DNA of 64,000 nt, taken from the NCBI RefSeq assembly GCF_964340395.1, contig NC_135565.1, positions 3,295,142 to 3,359,141 of the forward strand. Reading direction: 5' to 3'. The position numbers and the translations under genes are program-made. This stretch comes from Glandiceps talaboti (lineage: Eukaryota > Hemichordata > Enteropneusta > Spengelidae). Under the pieces are notes generated by a model. It was not told where the DNA came from and made no database searches. It was given only the letters and a program-made list of their open reading frames with translations. Below, piece by piece: positions 1-33,994 of the stretch (the first letter of the stretch is position 1; the number at the start of each line of letters is the position of its first letter).

Positions 1-274
1 TTATCATTAATATTATAACTTTCATGTTGGAAATATACGGGTACATAAAGAGGATGTGAGATTTAATCCACAGACGTGTATGACCAACCACGAAAATAAC
101 TTGAAATTAAGCCATTCATTCATTTTAGAACCCTGATGAAGACTGTGTATAATCAAACGTTGCATATTTTATCAGAGCCAATTTATTGGAACAATTGTCC
201 CGTATGATTTCAAACACAACATATATAATGGGTTCGAATGGTGTCATCGTAATGTGTCTTTCTCTTCTTTACAG

Positions 275-658
275 AACGAAAGAATTGTTGAAGATATCGA
301 CAATCACATCAAACCCTCTACGAAACCTGCAACCATCTCAGAAGACTATACAACTGATGACGTGTCTACAATTCAACCTGAGACCGTTGGAGTGAATAAT
401 AATGGATCCGCCCTATTACATGACCTGTCAAACAATATAGAAACTTTAAAACAATACATGGGAAATACGAATACGTCGCTGCCAATATATCGTTCTGAAG
501 TTGAAGATGCCAGTGATGCGAGGAGATTGTCGTTAGAAGGGAGATATAGACACACAGTTGATATTTGGACCGGGCAACTTTGTTGGAAAGAGGTAGATAT
601 AAGTACCTACGGATTTTTCGTCAATCATAACAGTGCGGTGTTGCATCAGTTGAATTAA
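275..658 (+). CDS. Putative exon of an unidentified upstream gene
   Basis: A pyrimidine-rich tract ending in an AG acceptor at 273-274 opens a reading frame that starts in phase 0 with Asn-Glu-Arg and runs to a TAA at 656-658. The peptide is polar and acidic with no domain I recognise; its second half contains LLHDLSNNIETLKQYMG. It may be a terminal exon, since an AATAAA lies at 879-884. Alternatively it ends at 592, where GAG is followed by gtagat in phase 0. The rest of this gene would lie to the left of the window. Function unknown. Confidence 0.4.
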   Translation, partial: NERIVEDIDNHIKPSTKPATISEDYTTDDVSTIQPETVGVNNNGSALLHDLSNNIETLKQYMGNTNTSLPIYRSEVEDASDARRLSLEGRYRHTVDIWTGQLCWKEVDISTYGFFVNHNSAVLHQLN

Positions 659-878
659 ACGTTTACCGATCGCGAACTGTGGTGGCGTATTCTATACAAT
701 GATGGTAACAGAATGGATGTAATTTCAGCCAATAACAGCACAGTTTGGATATTGTGTTTGTTCACTTTTTATAGTTGTCTTCATTTACTTCAGTGATCCC
801 TTATACCACATCAACTGTTATTGAAGTATTGTGACCAACGATTATCGAAGTAATTAAAAAAATGAATTGCAATTTGAA

Positions 879-884
879 AATAAA
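879..884 (+). terminator. Candidate polyadenylation signal
   Basis: AATAAA lies about 220 bases after the stop codon of the preceding putative terminal exon. Position is the only support. Confidence 0.3.
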
Positions 885-1070
885 CTAAAAATCCGACCTA
901 CGTACCCTATTTCTGAAGTCATGTTATTGGAAACAAACATTTTGATCGGTTTTGTCTAATGTGTAATACCAGGATTCATTTGATTGCTTACGTAACGTTT
1001 TTATGTTGAACCTAGTTTTATACTGTTATATATTACTACACGGGTCGTAATATGCCGCTAGAACAACAAC

Positions 1071-1088
1071 TCCTCCATATATGGAGGA
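1071..1088. promoter_or_regulatory. Palindrome containing a CArg-box consensus
   Basis: An 18-bp perfect palindrome contains CCATATATGG (1075-1084), which fits the CC(A/T)6GG consensus bound by SRF/MADS factors. It lies upstream of the 1601 and 2498 exons and could be promoter-proximal. In AT-rich DNA it could also arise by chance. The rest of 885-1600 shows no gene I can support. Confidence 0.25.
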
Positions 1089-1600
1089 TCTTCAAATCGT
1101 ATTGTTTTCTTTGCTTTGTAGCCATGGCGACGCCACAATGCAAGTCAACAGTTGTTAACCATACAGTCATGCATGTTTGCAAGAAGTAAGGATGAATCTA
1201 CATTTCAAGCGACTCGTTGGCCAACAACACTCCGCCTGTTCTTATTTCCCAAAACCCTACTGGTGAGTAGTCCTAAATTGTAACTTCTCACTTTAGATAT
1301 TGTTTTCATGTATTCCGTGTAGATTTCACGTCTGTTTATGTCGACCTGTGTATTCTTCGTTGAGGTGTTATTGGAACAAGGGCGCCACCAGCGACGATTC
1401 GTTCGGTTTGCATTTGTTCCTCAATCTCTTCTCCGTAATAAATCATCTCGCTACTCAGAGAAAATTTTGCAAACACTAATTTCATCATTATGCATATTTG
1501 TCATGTTATAATATTTATAGGGTTAGAACATATTGTCGGATCGTCAGTATTGTTAATTGAATATTACAAATATACACCTATGTTTTTATTACCTTGTCAG

Positions 1601-1711
1601 ACTGGACTTGAACGCTTTCTACATACCAAAGATGAACATTCGACGATTCTTCTGTTTTCCACCAAAGAACCAGCTGAGTATGCAGCACTGTCACTTGTTT
1701 TTCGTGAATTT
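1601..1711 (+). CDS. Exon of a thioredoxin-fold-like protein, first part
   Basis: A strong acceptor (attaccttgtcag) and donor (TTT|gtaagt) bound 37 codons, phase 0 at both ends. The peptide contains STILLFSTKEP followed by a predicted helix PAEYAALSLVFREF. A hydrophobic strand (ILLFST), a short loop and a helix are what the first part of a PDI/thioredoxin-like domain without a CxxC site looks like. It joins in frame to the 2498-2677 exon. The family assignment is an inference from secondary-structure pattern only. Confidence 0.45.
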
Positions 1712-1774
1712 GTAAGTTGTACAATGTTAATAAGTTGAACTCCATTGTTCGCAAGACTCTCATGATTTTGTATT

Positions 1775-2000
1775 TATTACTGCTATCAACTTGAATTTAA
1801 AGGAAAAGTCCAATCAGACATATCTGCCTTTAGTATACTTGTATCGATTACTGCTATCAACTTAAAAGGAAAAGTCCAGTCAGACTTATTTCTGTCTTTA
1901 GTACACTTGTATTGATTACTGTTATCAACTTAAAAGGAAAAGTCCAGTCAGACTTATTTCTGTCTTTAGTACACTTGTATTGATTACTGTTATCAACTTA
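1775..2000. repeat. 68-bp tandem repeat, about 3.3 copies
   Basis: Units beginning ttactgctatcaactt recur at about 68-bp spacing, the last two nearly identical. It lies in the intron between the 1601 and 2498 exons. Confidence 0.8.
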
Positions 2001-2497
2001 CACGTGATTTGGGTTGACCGTTGTAAAATAGCACTTTGGTATCTTAATCAAATTTGCAATGTTGTAAAGAATCCCTACTGTGCTTCCATGTGTTATGTCA
2101 TTTCAGTGATATCATATGCTAATGAAAGGTATGTAAGAAACCACTACAGGGAGTGAAACCATTGTTTCAACCATCTCGTTGTCTTGGTAGATATAAGCCT
2201 GTCTAGACGTTTTCTTCAAACCGGTATAGCTCGTAACTTTGTGATTGTGGGGGGGGGGGGGGAGTAAACTTGTTACTTTACTTATTTTTGATACTGTTAG
2301 ACAATGATGCAGAACTAAAGTTGCGCAAGAAAATTCAACTGAAAACATCATAATTGACATGAATACCAAACAAATTGACAATATTCCAAGTTTTCATACC
2401 TCTCTGTATATGTAACTAGCACTAGGCTGCGGTCAGAATTTACAGGGTACAAATCAAAAGTGTTTTTAATTTCTAACATCCTATCTATCTATTCCAG

Positions 2498-2677
2498 ACT
2501 GGTATGGTGTGCGTGTCTTCGAACGATGGTGACCAAAAAGTGAAAAATCTAGTTGTAACATTCGACACCGAGGACAATCAAGTAATTGGTTTGGTTCCCA
2601 AGGACAATGATACATTTTTACGTCGGTTCAAAGACTTTGCTGTCGAATATTTGAAGTTAGACGAGTATTTTAAACAG
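2498..2677 (+). CDS. Exon of a thioredoxin-fold-like protein, second part
   Basis: Sixty codons lie between acceptor tctattccag and donor CAG|gtaagc, phase 0 at both ends, so it joins the 1601-1711 exon in frame. The order is strand (TGMVCVSS), helix, strand (NLVVTFDTEDNQVIG) and a final helix (DNDTFLRRFKDFAVEYL). This continues the alternating pattern of a thioredoxin-like domain, resembling redox-inactive PDI b-type domains. No CxxC motif is visible. Identity uncertain; the exon itself is well supported by splice sites and composition. Confidence 0.5.
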
Positions 2678-2705
2678 GTAAGCTAACAATTTTGTTTTGA
2701 ATATT

Positions 2706-2746
2706 ATCTCTGTCTCTGTCTCTGTCTCTCTCTCTGTGTGTGTGTG

Positions 2747-2777
<31 letters not shown>

Positions 2778-2784
2778 GTCTCTC

Positions 2785-2816
<32 letters not shown>

Positions 2817-2843
2817 CCTCTCTCTCTCTCTCTCTCGCTCTCT
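2706..2843. repeat. CT/GT-rich dinucleotide microsatellite
   Basis: Runs of tctc and gtgt starting just after the 2677 splice donor. Reading frames across it are low-complexity artefacts. Confidence 0.95.
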
Positions 2844-2947
2844 GTTTGCATAATTTTAGAATTCCGTGCATGTTTTCTCTGTAGTGTGTTATTAAGTATA
2901 TGTATGTACTAGTTCCGTAATATTCCGTTCGTATCATTTTTTTATAG

Positions 2948-3007
2948 AGGGAGCAATTTCACAAAGTCTGCAGAGTCCAGTGGGCTGAGAATAATAGACG
3001 ACTATAG
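2948..3007 (+). CDS. Possible terminal exon after the thioredoxin-like exons
   Basis: A T-rich acceptor (catttttttatag) leads in phase 0 into 19 codons (beginning REQFHK) and a TAG stop. It would follow the 2498-2677 exon in frame. Support is weak because it is short and overlaps a 32-bp direct duplication at 2975-3034. From 3008 to 3940 I see nothing else. Confidence 0.3.
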   Translation, partial: REQFHKVCRVQWAENNRRL

Positions 3008-3944
3008 TCCAGTGGGCTGAGAATAATAGACGACCATAGTTCAGTGAAGTACTCGTTGGTATTCACCTACTTTCACCTGTTAAGATATATGATGATGCTG
3101 TTATTGGCAAGGCTTTCCCGCCAAAATGTCGATTCCCAGTTTTGGATATTTCTTTAATTTTTGTAGATTACTTTTAGTCAAGAATCACGAAAATGTATCA
3201 TTTATATTTTATTCAAAATTTATATTTAAATATGTTAGCGTCCAGACATTTTGAGTGACGCACAAGCATAATCTAGGTCAAATCAAGATACTGATTTACA
3301 TAAAATTATCGTATTGGTAATGAAATTAGTATATTAATGGAATTCTTCAACTTATTATTGTTATTTTGTCAACTTGTCAGACTTATTTCAAAGATACGGG
3401 TTACGTTTTTCAGTTACAAGTTGATCGAGGAGGTGGCTTCACCTGCGTTTGAACGGGGTTTTTTTGGACTATTTTTTTTGTAGTTTTCTACGTTAATTAC
3501 TGTAGTAAATCAGTTACTATGGTTGATAGAAATCCGAATTAACGTTCAATTTAGTAATGATAATATAATAGATGTGATCATGAAATACTTTATTATGTTG
3601 ACCTATATTCTACATTGGAGAACATCTAATCTATGCCATCACCCTAACTAAGACTAAAAGTGAACAATAGACAATTTTAATGTCATGGAAACGTAAATCA
3701 AAGTAGATCAGTGTTCTGCTTGTGTATATTACTACGAATATTTTGTAGCAAAAGATAAAAAAAATGAGAAAACTTATGTAAAACGCTTAGAAATTTATCT
3801 TATGGAGAGAGTAACGTTCTCCAGTACTAGAGTAGCCTTGCTAAGTTAGTTTTGTTGGTATCCTCCGGGTTGTATCGACCAATCAATCCAAAAATGTGCA
3901 TATCGCCAAAATCCAATACGACGCTGAACACGAACCATATCAGA

Positions 3945-4164
3945 TTGTATGTATGTATGTTTGTTTGTGTGCGCGTGTGTGCGTCCATGCATGCATGCAT
4001 GTACATGTATGTATGTATGTATGTATGTATGTGTGTATGTATGTACATGTATGTATGCATGTATGTATGTATGTATGTATGTACGTGCGTACGTACGTAC
4101 GACTGTATGTATGTATGTATGTATGTATGTATGTATGTATGTATGTATGTATGTATGTATGTAT
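3945..4164. repeat. (ATGT)n microsatellite
   Basis: Tetranucleotide array with gcat and gtac interruptions. It is open in several frames only because the unit has no stop codon. Confidence 0.95.
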
Positions 4165-4587
4165 TTATATAGATGCTGTTGGCATATTACCTATCGTATC
4201 GTAAATCGCAATCTATTTCTGGCTAAAAGTCGTTAAGTTTTCTAGGCTGTTACAAGGACTGTACAATTTAATTGTCTGTCTGCAGATCTAGGAAGAAACC
4301 GTAACTATTGATGAAAGTTCAAGGCACTTATAGATTACCGAAACCAACACAAGTAAAAATGATCGCAATGTCTCATTCATCGCACAAATATAACGGACGG
4401 ACTGAGAAGTATAATTGTACTACAAGTAATGTCTTTGTTTTTCATTTCTATATTTTTAGCAATGTATGCTGGGTACTATCAGGAGTGTTAATAAAATATT
4501 AACTGGAACGGTATTGTTTATATTATAGGTTTTCGTCTTTCCTGTAGTTTCAGTCTTGTTATCCTCGCTGCTTGTCTGCTCTGGTAC

Positions 4588-4657
4588 ATGGTGTGTGTGT
4601 GTCTGTGTGCGTGCGTGCGTGCGCATTTATGTATGTGTGCATGCGTGTTTGTGTATG

Positions 4658-4691
<34 letters not shown>

Positions 4692-4758
4692 TGCGTGTTG
4701 GCACACTTGCATATGTATATCCCTCTGTCTGTCTGTCTGTCTGACTGACTGACTGACT
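4588..4758. repeat. GTGT, ATGT and CTGT/CTGA microsatellite cluster
   Basis: Successive (GT)n, (ATGT)n, (CTGT)n and (CTGA)n tracts. Nothing gene-like is visible in 4165-5090 around it. Confidence 0.9.
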
Positions 4759-5199
4759 CTTTTTCTTATCCCGCCCAATACCTATAAGTGCATCATTATT
4801 TGTAGCTATGTCGTAGTTGTATCACCAACGTTACAAAGACATCAGTTATTCACCACGTGTCTACATATATTGAAAGAAATAGAATGTCTTATATTCACTG
4901 GCCTGCATAGATCTGTCTTGTCGACGCCCAGCCTTCAATTGTCTGGGGTGTATGAGGGCACCACGACACGGTGTACCTTGAAGAACAATAAGTTAGTTTG
5001 TCGTAAATATCAGTCAATATAAAGAATATTGCATATGTAGACAATTCAAGCAATTAGCATTCCATAAATATATATACAATAAACCCGTTTTTTATCTGTG
5101 GACTCCCAAATGATTTTTCTACAATATGAGAATTTCTATGTTTTGTGTTTCATTTCAATAAATTTTACAATGAGTAATAATTCGTCAATATCATTGCAC

Positions 5200-5532
5200 T
5201 CGGTATTTCCTACTGTGTTTCTCCTGGCTACATGTAATACATTGTCCGACGGAAGTGTACCATATATATATAATAAATGCACTGTACACGGTGCACGGTT
5301 CGATTGGTTGAAAGTTAAGCGTGCCAAAATACAAATACCCGGATGTCATGGAACGCTTCGCGGAAACAATGACGCCATGGAACGTCACAACACTGCATTC
5401 TTTCAACTGCAGGTGGAGCTGTTGGAAGCTGTGAAGTTGTACTTTGGTATTTGCTTCGCGTTCAAAAGTTCACTTTGTGAGGCTCTTTGTGAGTTTTGTG
5501 TATGGCTTTTGGAATGTATGTAGAAATCTAAG
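5200..5532 (+). promoter_or_regulatory. Possible promoter and 5' UTR exon of the modular gene
   Basis: This stretch is less AT-rich than its surroundings and ends in a strong donor (AAATCTAAG|gtaaga, exon end 5532), with coding potential broken in all frames near the end. The next acceptor downstream leads to the inferred start codon at 6037, so a non-coding first exon ending at 5532 would fit. Transcription start not identifiable. Inference. Confidence 0.25.
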
Positions 5533-6036
5533 GTAAGATTTGATATATCTGTGTTCACATGTTTTATCATGTCAACAGTTAATGTGTTTTTTTCACATTT
5601 ATTCCAGCCTAGTTACAGTGTACTCGATAACTGTTGTATGTTGTCATCCTATCGGATAATCCAACCTTTTATTTATTTCGTATAATATGTTGACATAACT
5701 TGTAAACTTTTGAAGACAAAAATTTAATATAAACCCAAAAACGGACACCACATTAAAACGGACAAATTGATGTTTATACTGCGAATTTTGCTTTTAAAAA
5801 AATGCAACATACAAATTGACGTCAAGCGTAGATTCGTTCGTAAGTCATACGGCAACATTGGAACACTTGCGTTTTACGCAAGTGTTCGTTCCAATGTGTG
5901 TGTTTGTAAACACTGTAGGCGTCATAGTAACCGAAGTATTTTGCGAAAAGGTGAACTGTTATTAAATCAAACTTTGTTAATTTTCAAACTTTCATGAGTT
6001 TTTTTTTTGTTTACCGTGATATGAATTTACAGAAGT

Positions 6037-28481
<22,445 letters not shown>

Positions 28482-28689
28482 GTTATGGTAAGTTGCAATG
28501 CAGTTTAGCTAGCCTTGGATGTTGAACTAATGATACATTTTTACACACGTCTGTGCAAATACACGATACACATAATAGACACTGATGTATTTAGAATTAA
28601 ATCTAATTCGACAAAATGTGAAAGATGTGATATGGTATGAGACAATAATCGGAGGAACTTTTATTCCCCAAATTTATTGGTAACTAACA

Positions 28690-28695
28690 AATAAA
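28690..28695 (+). terminator. Candidate polyadenylation signal of the modular gene
   Basis: AATAAA about 210 bases after the inferred stop. Confidence 0.4.
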
Positions 28696-28826
28696 GTCAT
28701 GATTGAATTTTCATGTCCAAAAGGAAATTGTTTATTAGACTTGTTCTAATATTTATCATAACATATGTGTACTGCATATAAAATAAAAGTAACGCCAGAA
28801 AATAGTTTAGTTACAGAAAGTGCCCA

Positions 28827-29260
28827 ACAAAATTCTTTCAATTGTAGCTCGAAGCACGTCTCAAGCTGTGCTAAAACTACCGACTAACAGTGAGGTTTTC
28901 TTATTGATCACAAGTGTAATCTTTCACTCTCTGATGTTTAATTGTAAACAAATTATTGATAAGGACAAGGCTGGGTGGTGGACTACACAGATTACATGAC
29001 ACACTTGTAGGTAACTGGTTGTGTAATTGTATTTAATATATGCATCAGATACTTCAAGTTTACTGCCTGGGTGTATGTGTGTGTGTGTCATATGTCATGT
29101 ATAGTGGATCAGCCAGCCTTGTCCTTATCAACAATTTGTTTGCAATTAAACAGCAAGGAATGAAAGATTACACTTGTGCTCAATAGAGAAACTGGCTGTT
29201 AGTAGGTAGTTTTAGCACAGTTTGAGACAGGCTTCGAACTACAATTGAAAGGATTTTGTC
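28827..29260. mobile_element. Foldback (inverted-repeat) element
   Basis: Arms of about 148 bases (28827-28974 and 29111-29260) are inverted copies at roughly 85 percent by eye, both containing caattgtag, gtgctaaaactacc and gataaggacaaggctgg. They are separated by about 135 bases with a short (GT)n. No coding capacity. Confidence 0.75.
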
Positions 29261-29310
29261 GTAATATGTGTTTGTTTCTGATTACTCTAAATTGTTACCG
29301 TAGTACGCCA

Positions 29311-29408
29311 CCCTAGTCTGGAAGGTACGCCGTGACGGGGCGCCCTCAACCATCGGCCAACCCCTAACAGAGAGGAGGCCGGTGAGGGGCGAAACGTCAC
29401 GACGTATC
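29311..29408. other. GC-rich hairpin with a CGAAAC core, possible decayed self-cleaving motif
   Basis: gtacgccgtgacggggcg and gaggggcgaaacgtcacg are imperfect inverted repeats. Downstream, ACGTC-AC-GACGT then A matches the GAAAC / short-stem / UA arrangement of a hammerhead stem III, but the CUGANGA box is degenerate (CCGGTGA). Flanked by tacgccaccctagtc and tacgccaccccagtc. From 29440 to 30650 I see only short repeats, for example a 14-bp tattatatactcta unit at 30441-30497. Confidence 0.3.
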
Positions 29409-30577
29409 TTACAGTCTATACGCCACCCCAGTCATTACAAATATTTCACATATAAATTGTTGTATAATTTCATTCGCATGTTACTACATGATAGAATACT
29501 ATGGCTCAATCTGATTATAATCTGATGTGCTGTACACGGCACGATTTCTTTTTTGGCTGCTAGTACCTGTTGTTCGTTCTTTTGTGAATGCCCATTACAT
29601 ACAGACAGTAAACATAACAGCCAAAAAGAAGTGAGCACGACATCGGAATATAACCAGATAGACTATAAAGGTTAAACAAAGTCGAAATCTGAATATATCA
29701 TTGTCAGTAGAAATCAAATAAAAATAAATGAAATCAAGGCCGTAGAAATTTGATTTGAATTACGAAAGAGTCTGTTGATTTGTATAAATACTTGTTCAGC
29801 TGAAAAATATGTTAATATACAAGAACTTGTGAAATGTACACGTTTGATATGCTGATATATTAATACAATATACATTCTTTTATCTTTTTCAGATTCAATA
29901 CCAAACCGTACACGTTCGTGTTTTTGAAATTGTGTCACTTTCAACGTCTCCTGTATATAGCCAAATAAAATAATTATAACTTTTGTTGTTATTTATATGC
30001 AATATTCGGTGTCGTCTCCATTTCAATTTTTTTGTGATCTCTCACTTTTGTAAGTGTCGTTCATTAGATATTTAGATGGTATTCTTAATTTGTGACCTAA
30101 GTGGTCTTTGTCACTACGAATCACTAGACGAGTAGTGACAACCCTTATGTCACGAGTATTTTCCGGCTGTATGAAGAAAAATACACAATTATACCAGCGC
30201 CAGTAATATCAAAGAAAATCGTGGAAAGTAATGGCATTTTTAACGCTGTGACTCATATTTTGAACACTGTGACAGCATAACCAGTGATGTAGACACGCAT
30301 TGTCGTGACGTAGAACGACCAGTTTATATATTTTCAATATTCAATATAATCAAACTGAGTCATTCGTCGTATAACGTTGTATAATCAATGCTACTTGTAC
30401 TTGTGTGTTGTGTCTGTCTGTTTCTCTGTAAGTATAACTCTATATTATATACTCTATATTATATACTCTATATTATATACTCTATATTAATGTCCATCTT
30501 TCCGTCTGTTTCACTCTCCTTCCATTTACAGTGCGTTATATCGACTCTTCTGCTATGTTTCTGTCAATCTGTCCAGC

Positions 30578-30662
30578 TTGTCTTTCTGTCTATCTATCTA
30601 TCCATCCATCCATCTATCTATCTATATATATATAATCCATCCATCTATTATCTATCTATTAG

Positions 30663-30693
<31 letters not shown>

Positions 30694-30766
30694 GTATGTA
30701 TGTATGTATGTATGTATGTATGTATGTATGTATGTATGTATGTATGTATGTATGTATGTATGTATG
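30578..30766. repeat. (TCTA)/(ATGT)n microsatellites
   Basis: A pyrimidine-rich tetranucleotide tract followed by (ATGT)n from 30661. Confidence 0.9.
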
Positions 30767-30954
30767 ATTGTTTGTTTATTTGTTTCTGACAATATGCCAT
30801 GATCATAATACCTTAAATGAGGACGAATGTTAAAAATGTACATTTGCAGGTTAGATAACTGAGCATGCATGCCCAGCGTCAGCTCATTAGAATATATCTC
30901 TAAGATGTACATTTCATTTCATATAGGCTCCCAAACGTTCCACCATGTTTTACT

Positions 30955-31181
30955 CTAGACACTCTTACAGTTCTCAGAGCTTTGCATCACTAAAATTAAA
31001 GGAGTTGTTTTGTATGTACTGATATCATCTACTGCATAATTGTACTAGAATATCCTTGTACTATGCGCCCTCATTGGGCTAACCATTTGTTGACGTGTGT
31101 TTGCGAAGCCCTCGGGTTTCTCCTTTAACAACTCCTTTAATTTTAGTGATGTGAAGCTCCGAGGACGGTAAGAGAGTCTAG
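30955..31181. mobile_element. 227-bp MITE with target-site duplication
   Basis: Inverted termini of about 55 bases start CTAGACACTCTTAC and CTAGACTCTCTTAC. Both inner ends share cactaaaattaaaggagttg and its complement. TTTTACT stands on both sides (30948-30954 and 31182-31188), extendable to 8 bases if the shared C is counted. This suits a hAT-type non-autonomous element. Confidence 0.75.
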
Positions 31182-31497
31182 TTTTACTCCTTATCATGTA
31201 CGTTGTATATATTACTAAAATCACTGTTATTCTGTTGTATCATCAACTTTTTTATTCTAAAGAGGACTCACTGATCTACAATGGCCTTTGCTGTTCTCTG
31301 CGTCCAAAACTTTATCTCACACTGCACAGTATCAAACGTCGATGAGGGCGCTAAACTATGTGTTACATGACAACGATTTGAATCGGCGCATCTCGGACAC
31401 CAGTATGAATAAAATCTGACGTGATCATCCGACTTGTTTGCCTTTGTTTTACTATGTTGTCACCTGTTTACGATTTTTTTGAACGCCTTCCCACTCC

Positions 31498-31538
31498 AAC
31501 AACAACAACAACAACAACAACAACGAAATAAATGTCTG

Positions 31539-31579
<41 letters not shown>

Positions 31580-31630
31580 GTATCAGTCAATCAGTCAGCC
31601 AATCAACCAATCAATCAATCAGTATATCAG

Positions 31631-31672
<42 letters not shown>
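31498..31672. repeat. (CAA)n, (TCTA)n and (CAAT)n microsatellites
   Basis: Three successive simple repeats. Confidence 0.9.
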
Positions 31673-31815
31673 TGTCAGATTTTATAGTGCATATCTCCAG
31701 AGTAATCTTCTGCAGATCTGTTAAGTAGCCCTGAATGGCTAGTACACTTTAATATGAAACCTTGTGGCCAGTTTCACTTAACTTGTAGTATTTCGAATTC
31801 GTATTACCATTGCAG

Positions 31816-32036
31816 GCTTCACCAAGAAGCACTGCAAAGAATACCCAAGCAGTCGTAGCACACGCCCCATATCTTTCAGATTATTGCCCCTCCCCCTCCT
31901 TCCCAATAAACTACTATGTACAAGCAAAAGGAGGCGTTCGTTTACCGATGAACAGAATGTCGTTGACATCGATTCTTTACTTCTTTACAACAAGAAGGTT
32001 TACGAGAACTTATACCTCTATATGTATACATGTACA
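31816..32036 (+). CDS. Candidate exon of unknown gene
   Basis: Acceptor accattgcag and donor TGTACA|gtaagt bound 221 bases, open when entered with two bases of a split codon. The peptide is basic in the middle (TSKRRRSFTDEQN) and then VVDIDSLLLYNKKVYENL. I do not recognise it and cannot place neighbouring exons. From 32037 to 32860 I see nothing supportable. Confidence 0.3.
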
Positions 32037-32861
32037 GTAAGTATTGCTTTAAACTTTAATGAACCGACTATAAATTGACAACATCTGAAGTTTTTGTCAT
32101 AAATCTGTAAGTGTTGTAACATTAAGAAATCATTAAACAGGGAAACATTCCGGTCTTGTGTTATTTTAAACCAGCAAAATTTGCTGAGTTTTGAGTAAGC
32201 TTTCTAGCTATAACTGTGCTATAGTATGTATACACATGACGTATAACCCTAATATGTACATCCGTGCTAGTATGCGCATATGTATACACATAACGAATAA
32301 AGGTTCAAAATGTATTAGAGTTCGGGTATATGTTTGTCATTCTTTCAACGGACGTGCGTCGGGAATGAAAATGCTACACTTTGTACTAAATGTGGTTTTT
32401 TTCTAAAGTTAAACCCAGTGGACTCGGTTATTGATTACTTCGACAATAAGACGACCGTCTGTCAAATGTATTTGATCATTTCCAAAAGAACGGGTACAAA
32501 CGCTTATTAAACCCTCACATCGCAAAGTTTTAGAAGATTTGGAACTTCAACTTTGTACAATTGTACCGTTTTCACATTCAGTTATTCTTCCTATTGAAGT
32601 GTGACTATGTATAAATACATCGGCGTGAGATTGGCTTGTCAAGATAACATTGTTTGCAACATGACACTTTCAACCAAGCTTGCTGACGCTGTTCTGGCGT
32701 GGACGTTCCAATTAATGTCATATAAATTATGAGTAATTATCTCCATTCCGCATCTCCCTATTTAGATTCGGTAAACTTGTGGACAGAAACTTTAGATGCT
32801 TTGATATGTTTACACAAAAAAGTACAGCGGTGTCACGCTCCAAATATGATATGACCACACT

Positions 32862-33294
32862 ACACGTCCTAGATTGATATGACCACACTACACGTCCTAG
32901 ATTGATATGACCACACTACACGTCCTAGACTGATATGACCACACTACACGTCCTAGACTGATATGACCACACTACACGTCCTAGACTGATATGACCACAC
33001 TACACGTCCTAGACTGATATGACAACACTACACGTCCTAGACTGATATGACCACACTACACGTCCTAGACTGATATGACCACACTACACGTCCTAGACTG
33101 ATATGACCACACTACACGTCCTAGACTGATATGACCACACTACACGTCCTAGACTGATATGACCACACTACACGTCCTAGACTGATATGACCACACTACA
33201 CGTCCTAGTCTGATATGACCACACTACACGTCCTAGACTGATATGACCACACTACACGTCCTAGACTGATATGACCACACTACACGTCCTAGAC
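32862..33294. repeat. 28-bp satellite, about 15 units
   Basis: Unit gatatgaccacactacacg plus tcctagact, almost invariant (three units differ by a base). There are no unique spacers, so it is not a CRISPR array. 33300-33990 shows no gene. Confidence 0.95.
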
Positions 33295-33994
33295 TGTGAC
33301 TTAATCGCGGGAAATATTAAAACGAGCCAGAATTTCACCACTTTTCACTCACAGACACAGACAAAGATTTTGAGATACAGATACAGATACAGATTATATA
33401 TCGATACATGAACATAAATAGGCTCACATGTACAGACACAGATAGACAAGATGTACATATGATACAGACTGTCAGACTCACAGAATGATTAACTGAAGTT
33501 TTGATAACGTTCATTCAGAGACTTCCCTCGTTGAATATCATATTATGTGTGTACGTGCGTGTGATGTCGTCTGATATGTGAGTTGTTGTTTTTCTAAACA
33601 TAATGTCAGCTTAACGACCTTGTATAATCATGTGTCGATTTTGAACTATAACAACTGTTAAGTTGTCATATGATGGCAGATAGAGAACAGATTATACCAG
33701 GTTAATCATTGCATGGTCAAGGATTATTTATACCACAGCTGTAAACAAATATCACGATCGGTGATAGATCATCACTGACATTTGTTTTCGTAAACCCATG
33801 TTAGCTCATTCTGTCGTTTCAGGATTGCACTCAAAGAAACTAAACATGACAAACCAAACAAACAAACAAATAAATAGATAAATAAGGCTAGTATATACAA
33901 CATGTTTCCAGATCGAATTTTACTACGTCAAGCTTTTAAAATGGCGGGAGTTTGATGAATTTTGAACGCAGTAAGACTTAGTCTCGCTCGGTTA

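Noticed and set aside
2107-2128. Mini-exon between tcatttcag and gtatgtaag
   Set aside because: It begins with a stop in the phase set by the 1601-1711 exon, and omitting it joins the neighbouring exons perfectly in phase 0.
5098-5523. 141-codon plus-strand frame
   Set aside because: Unremarkable hydrophobic composition, no similarity recognised, and its end fits a non-coding exon with a strong donor better.
32862-33294. Possible CRISPR array from regular 28-bp repeats
   Set aside because: Units are contiguous with no unique spacers, and the sequence is eukaryotic.
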